DNA of 64,000 nt from an uncultured Mailhella sp. (GTDB lineage Bacteria; Desulfobacterota; Desulfovibrionia; Desulfovibrionales; Desulfovibrionaceae), in the NCBI RefSeq assembly GCF_944324615.1, contig NZ_CALUWY010000005.1, forward strand, positions 34,014-98,013, given 5' to 3'. This document shows positions 61,608-64,000 of the stretch, piece by piece. The notes beneath the pieces were generated by a model. It saw only the letters and a list, made by a program, of their open reading frames with translations. It did no database searches and had not been told where the DNA came from. Numbering within the stretch: the first letter of the stretch is position 1; each line of letters opens with the position of its first letter. Both the position numbers and the translations under genes were made by a program.

Positions 61608-63515
61608 ATGAACCGCCTCGCTCTTTATGTATTCTGGGAAAAAGACGGCATAGTCCGTGACTATGTAACGTATTATCTGAACGCCCTGAAGGAAGTTGCG
61701 CAGGATATCATCGTCATTGTCAACGGGAAGCTGTCCGCCGAAGGCAGAAAGAAGCTGGAAGAACTCGGCGCAGACATTCTCGTCAGGGAGAATGAAGGGC
61801 TGGACTTTGCGGCGTGGAAGGCTGCGCTTGAGGATATCGGATGGGATAAGCTTTCCCTGTACGATGAGCTTATTCTCTGCAACTCATCCTGCTATGGACC
61901 GGTGTATCCCTTTTCCGAAGCGTTCCGGACCATGGAAGCGCGTGAATGCGACTTCTGGGGCATGGCCCGGCACCCGAAAACAGCACGACGTCTCCTTTCG
62001 GATGACCCGGAACGCAGTATTAAAGAGCATATCCAGTCTTTTTTTATGGTGTTCCGCAAAAAAGTCCTCTCCGGTGAGCATTTCCGCCGCTGGTGGGAAG
62101 AACTTGATCCCGCAAAGGGCTTTGTGGAGGAGGTTGATCATCCTGAAGTAACCTTTACGGAATACCTTGAGTCCGCAGGCTATACGTCGTCCTGCCTTGT
62201 GGACATGAAAAAATATTTTGATCTTGCGCCTGATGACAATGTCACGCTTCTTTATGCGGACAAAATGCTTGTGTCAGACCGGATGCCGCTGATACAGCGA
62301 AAGCTTTTCGTGCATGACCCGCGATGGTGGATACGCAGGTGCATGGGGCATGTGGCAAGAGACGTCTTCCGCCTGCTGAAGGAGCGCACCGGCTATCCCG
62401 AGGCCTTCATCTGGCAGGATCTGCTCGCCACACAGAAATTTTCTGAAGTGAAGGACGCCCTGCACCTCAACTACATTCTGCCTTCGGAGCTTTCGGAGAA
62501 GACGGAAGAAAAAACAGATACGGCGCTTCTGTGCTTTGCCTACTATCCCGATCTGTGCGCCTTCATGTGCCGCTACATCGCCTCCATGCCCGAGGATGCG
62601 CATATCTGCATCATTTCATCCCGGGAAGACACGCTGGATGCCTACCGGGAGGAAATGGCGAAACTTCCCTTCCGCAACGTGGAATACCGCCTCAAGCCCA
62701 ACCGGGGAAGGGACGTGTCGGCCTACCTTGTCACCGGCCGGGATATTCTGCAGAACCATGAACTTGTCTGCTGTGTTCACGACAAGAAGTCGAAGCAGCT
62801 CTCCTGCCAGATCATGGCGGAGGACTTCGGCTATCACTGCATGGAATGCTGCCTGCACAGTAAAGATTATATGCGCAATATCATAGAACTTTTCCATAAG
62901 GAACCGTTCTGCGGACTGCTTGTCCCGCCCACGGTGTATTATGGGGATTTCTGCACGCTGGGGGCGGAATCCTTCCGTAACAGGAAGTCGATGACGGAGG
63001 CCTGTGAGATGCTTTCCCTTTCCTGCCCCATGGATGATACCCCCGTGGCGCCCTTCGGGGCGTATTTCTGGGCCAGAGGGGCGGCCCTTGCGGCCATGTT
63101 CCGCCACGACTGGAAGTATGAGGATTTCCCCGACGAGCCGCTTCCCGTGGATTCCACCATTTCCCATGGTATGGAACGGATATACCCTCTTGCGGTGCAG
63201 GATGAAGGCTACTATACGGCCTGGTGTTCTCCCGACATTCATGCATCTCTGTATATGAACAATTTATCCTATATGATGCGTGAATACAATAAGCGCCTGT
63301 ATAAACTTTATGAATTCAATAACTGGACGGGTATGGTTGAAACGCTCGACAGGGATATTCATGACAAATTTTCCTTCCTTGTCGATAGGAAATTCAATAA
63401 GATTACCTATTATAAATATAAAGTGCTTTCAAAAATAACATTCGGCAGTATACGCAGTCATTACAAGAAGAAATATAAGTTCCTCAAGAAATGGAAACGG
63501 CAGCAGGAAGATTGA
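61608..63515 (+). CDS. RgpF-like rhamnan-synthesis glycosyltransferase, first copy
   Basis: A 635-residue protein. The N-terminal domain has ALYVFWEKDGIVRDYVTYYL, GLDFAAWKAAL and YDELILCNSSCYGP, the RgpF (rhamnan synthesis F) pattern. A second domain from about residue 300 has FAYYPDLCAFMCRYIASMP and RGRDVSAYLVTGRDIL, then CVHDKKSKQL and GLLVPPTVYYG. The C-terminus is basic (YKKKYKFLKKWKRQ), probably a membrane contact. Given the dTDP-rhamnose genes it likely makes or decorates a rhamnose-containing polymer. A second copy starts 103 bp downstream. Confidence 0.9.
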   Translation: MNRLALYVFWEKDGIVRDYVTYYLNALKEVAQDIIVIVNGKLSAEGRKKLEELGADILVRENEGLDFAAWKAALEDIGWDKLSLYDELILCNSSCYGPVYPFSEAFRTMEARECDFWGMARHPKTARRLLSDDPERSIKEHIQSFFMVFRKKVLSGEHFRRWWEELDPAKGFVEEVDHPEVTFTEYLESAGYTSSCLVDMKKYFDLAPDDNVTLLYADKMLVSDRMPLIQRKLFVHDPRWWIRRCMGHVARDVFRLLKERTGYPEAFIWQDLLATQKFSEVKDALHLNYILPSELSEKTEEKTDTALLCFAYYPDLCAFMCRYIASMPEDAHICIISSREDTLDAYREEMAKLPFRNVEYRLKPNRGRDVSAYLVTGRDILQNHELVCCVHDKKSKQLSCQIMAEDFGYHCMECCLHSKDYMRNIIELFHKEPFCGLLVPPTVYYGDFCTLGAESFRNRKSMTEACEMLSLSCPMDDTPVAPFGAYFWARGAALAAMFRHDWKYEDFPDEPLPVDSTISHGMERIYPLAVQDEGYYTAWCSPDIHASLYMNNLSYMMREYNKRLYKLYEFNNWTGMVETLDRDIHDKFSFLVDRKFNKITYYKYKVLSKITFGSIRSHYKKKYKFLKKWKRQQED

Positions 63516-63617
63516 TCCGTGCAGGGTACTCACGAAAACGGAGGGGAAGCCGGAACAGGCGGATCCTCCGGCGGCATGAATGCGGGGAATCGGCATGAGA
63601 ACAGGGCTGGGAATCGC

Positions 63618-64000
63618 ATGAACCGCCTCGCTCTTTATGTGTTCTGGGAACGGAACGGGGACGTGCATGACCATGTTGCGTATTACCTCAGGGGACTTTC
63701 TGAGGTGGCGCGGGATGTGGTGGTCATTGTCAACGGCACGCTGTCCGGAGAGGGAAAAAAGCGCCTTGAGGCGCTGGGTGTGGACTTTTTTGTCCGCGAA
63801 AACAGGGGAATCGACTTTGCGGCATGGCAGGCGGCCCTTGCCCGCACAGGATGGGAGACGCTTTCCCGGTACGATGAGCTTATTCTCTGCAACTCGTCCT
63901 GTTACGGCCCCATGTATCCTTTCTCCGAAATGTTCCGGGCCATGGAAGGGCGGGAATGCGATTTCTGGGGCATCAACCGGCAGCCGGAAGTACCGGAAAA
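63618..64000 (+). CDS. RgpF-like glycosyltransferase, second copy (cut by window end)
   Basis: The first 127 codons, open to the window edge. They read MNRLALYVFWERNGDVHDHV..., GIDFAAWQAAL and YDELILCNSSCYGPMYPFSE, and align without gaps to the start of the preceding gene. Several DNA stretches are identical. The ATG at 63618 corresponds exactly to the first copy's start. The rest is outside the window. Confidence 0.88.
   Translation, partial: MNRLALYVFWERNGDVHDHVAYYLRGLSEVARDVVVIVNGTLSGEGKKRLEALGVDFFVRENRGIDFAAWQAALARTGWETLSRYDELILCNSSCYGPMYPFSEMFRAMEGRECDFWGINRQPEVPE
63618..64000. repeat. Diverged direct repeat of 61608-61990
   Basis: The starts of the two rgpF-like genes match base for base over long words, for example ATGAACCGCCTCGCTCTTTA and TACGATGAGCTTATTCTCTG. 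Differences are scattered, as expected for an older tandem duplication or for gene conversion. Confidence 0.8.

Noticed and set aside
1..64000. CRISPR arrays, complete insertion sequences, toxin-antitoxin or restriction systems
   Set aside because: I looked for regularly spaced repeats, transposases and paired small genes and saw none.

Overview
The window is about 60% GC, densely coded and looks like a chromosomal segment of a sulfate- or sulfite-reducing Desulfovibrionaceae bacterium, probably a gut-type relative of Desulfovibrio, Bilophila or Mailhella. Pointers are a periplasmic class III cytochrome c3, a HesB/IscA-like selenoprotein, FeoAB, and the general gene content. The genus is inference only.

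Layout. 1-2.6 kb: STAS antagonist, RsbW-like kinase, lytic transglycosylase and a membrane-anchored protein. 3-10.7 kb: unknown protein, SGNH hydrolase, tRNA-Glu, ssb, ilvE, VOC protein, secreted protein and an MltB-like lipoprotein. 10.8-14 kb: two adjacent trigger-factor genes behind a GNAT gene. 14-19 kb: EF-hand protein, metC-like gene, a selenocysteine HesB-like gene followed by its cysteine paralogue, a DapF-like epimerase, zinc-ribbon membrane protein and HAD phosphatase. 19-24 kb: a joined DUF4405-like/cyclophilin-like frame, a DUF1848 protein, and an MFS transporter divergent from a MerR regulator. 24-36 kb: housekeeping genes on the minus strand (hslV, bepA-like, cysS, gltX, DUF2156, MATE, lysA, YdcH, YggT and others). 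36-41 kb: cytochrome c3 with five heme motifs, ppiD and aconitase. 41-47 kb: lpxI, an NhaC-like antiporter, then a TPP riboswitch with thiS-thiG-thiH-thiF-thiE. 47-53 kb: Mrp, feoAB, an orphan oligopeptide-type ABC ATPase and tRNA-Leu. 53-64 kb: a degenerate integrase-like gene, then a surface-polysaccharide cluster (rfbA, rfbC, rfbD, an AT-rich glycosyltransferase broken at a T6 tract, ugd, rfbB, and two tandem RgpF-like genes, the last cut by the window end).

The best biology here is the Sec/Cys HesB pair: an in-frame UGA aligns exactly with the paralogue's cysteine and is followed by a short hairpin that fits bacterial SECIS rules. Other notable items are the five-motif cytochrome c3, the tandem trigger factors, the frameshifted glycosyltransferase inside an otherwise intact dTDP-rhamnose cluster, the DUF4405/cyclophilin joint frame with an internal ribosome-binding site, and the integrase-like protein lacking its expected catalytic arginine next to a tRNA. 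I found no CRISPR array, no complete insertion sequence and no clear defence system. All assignments come from reading the sequence; no searches were run.
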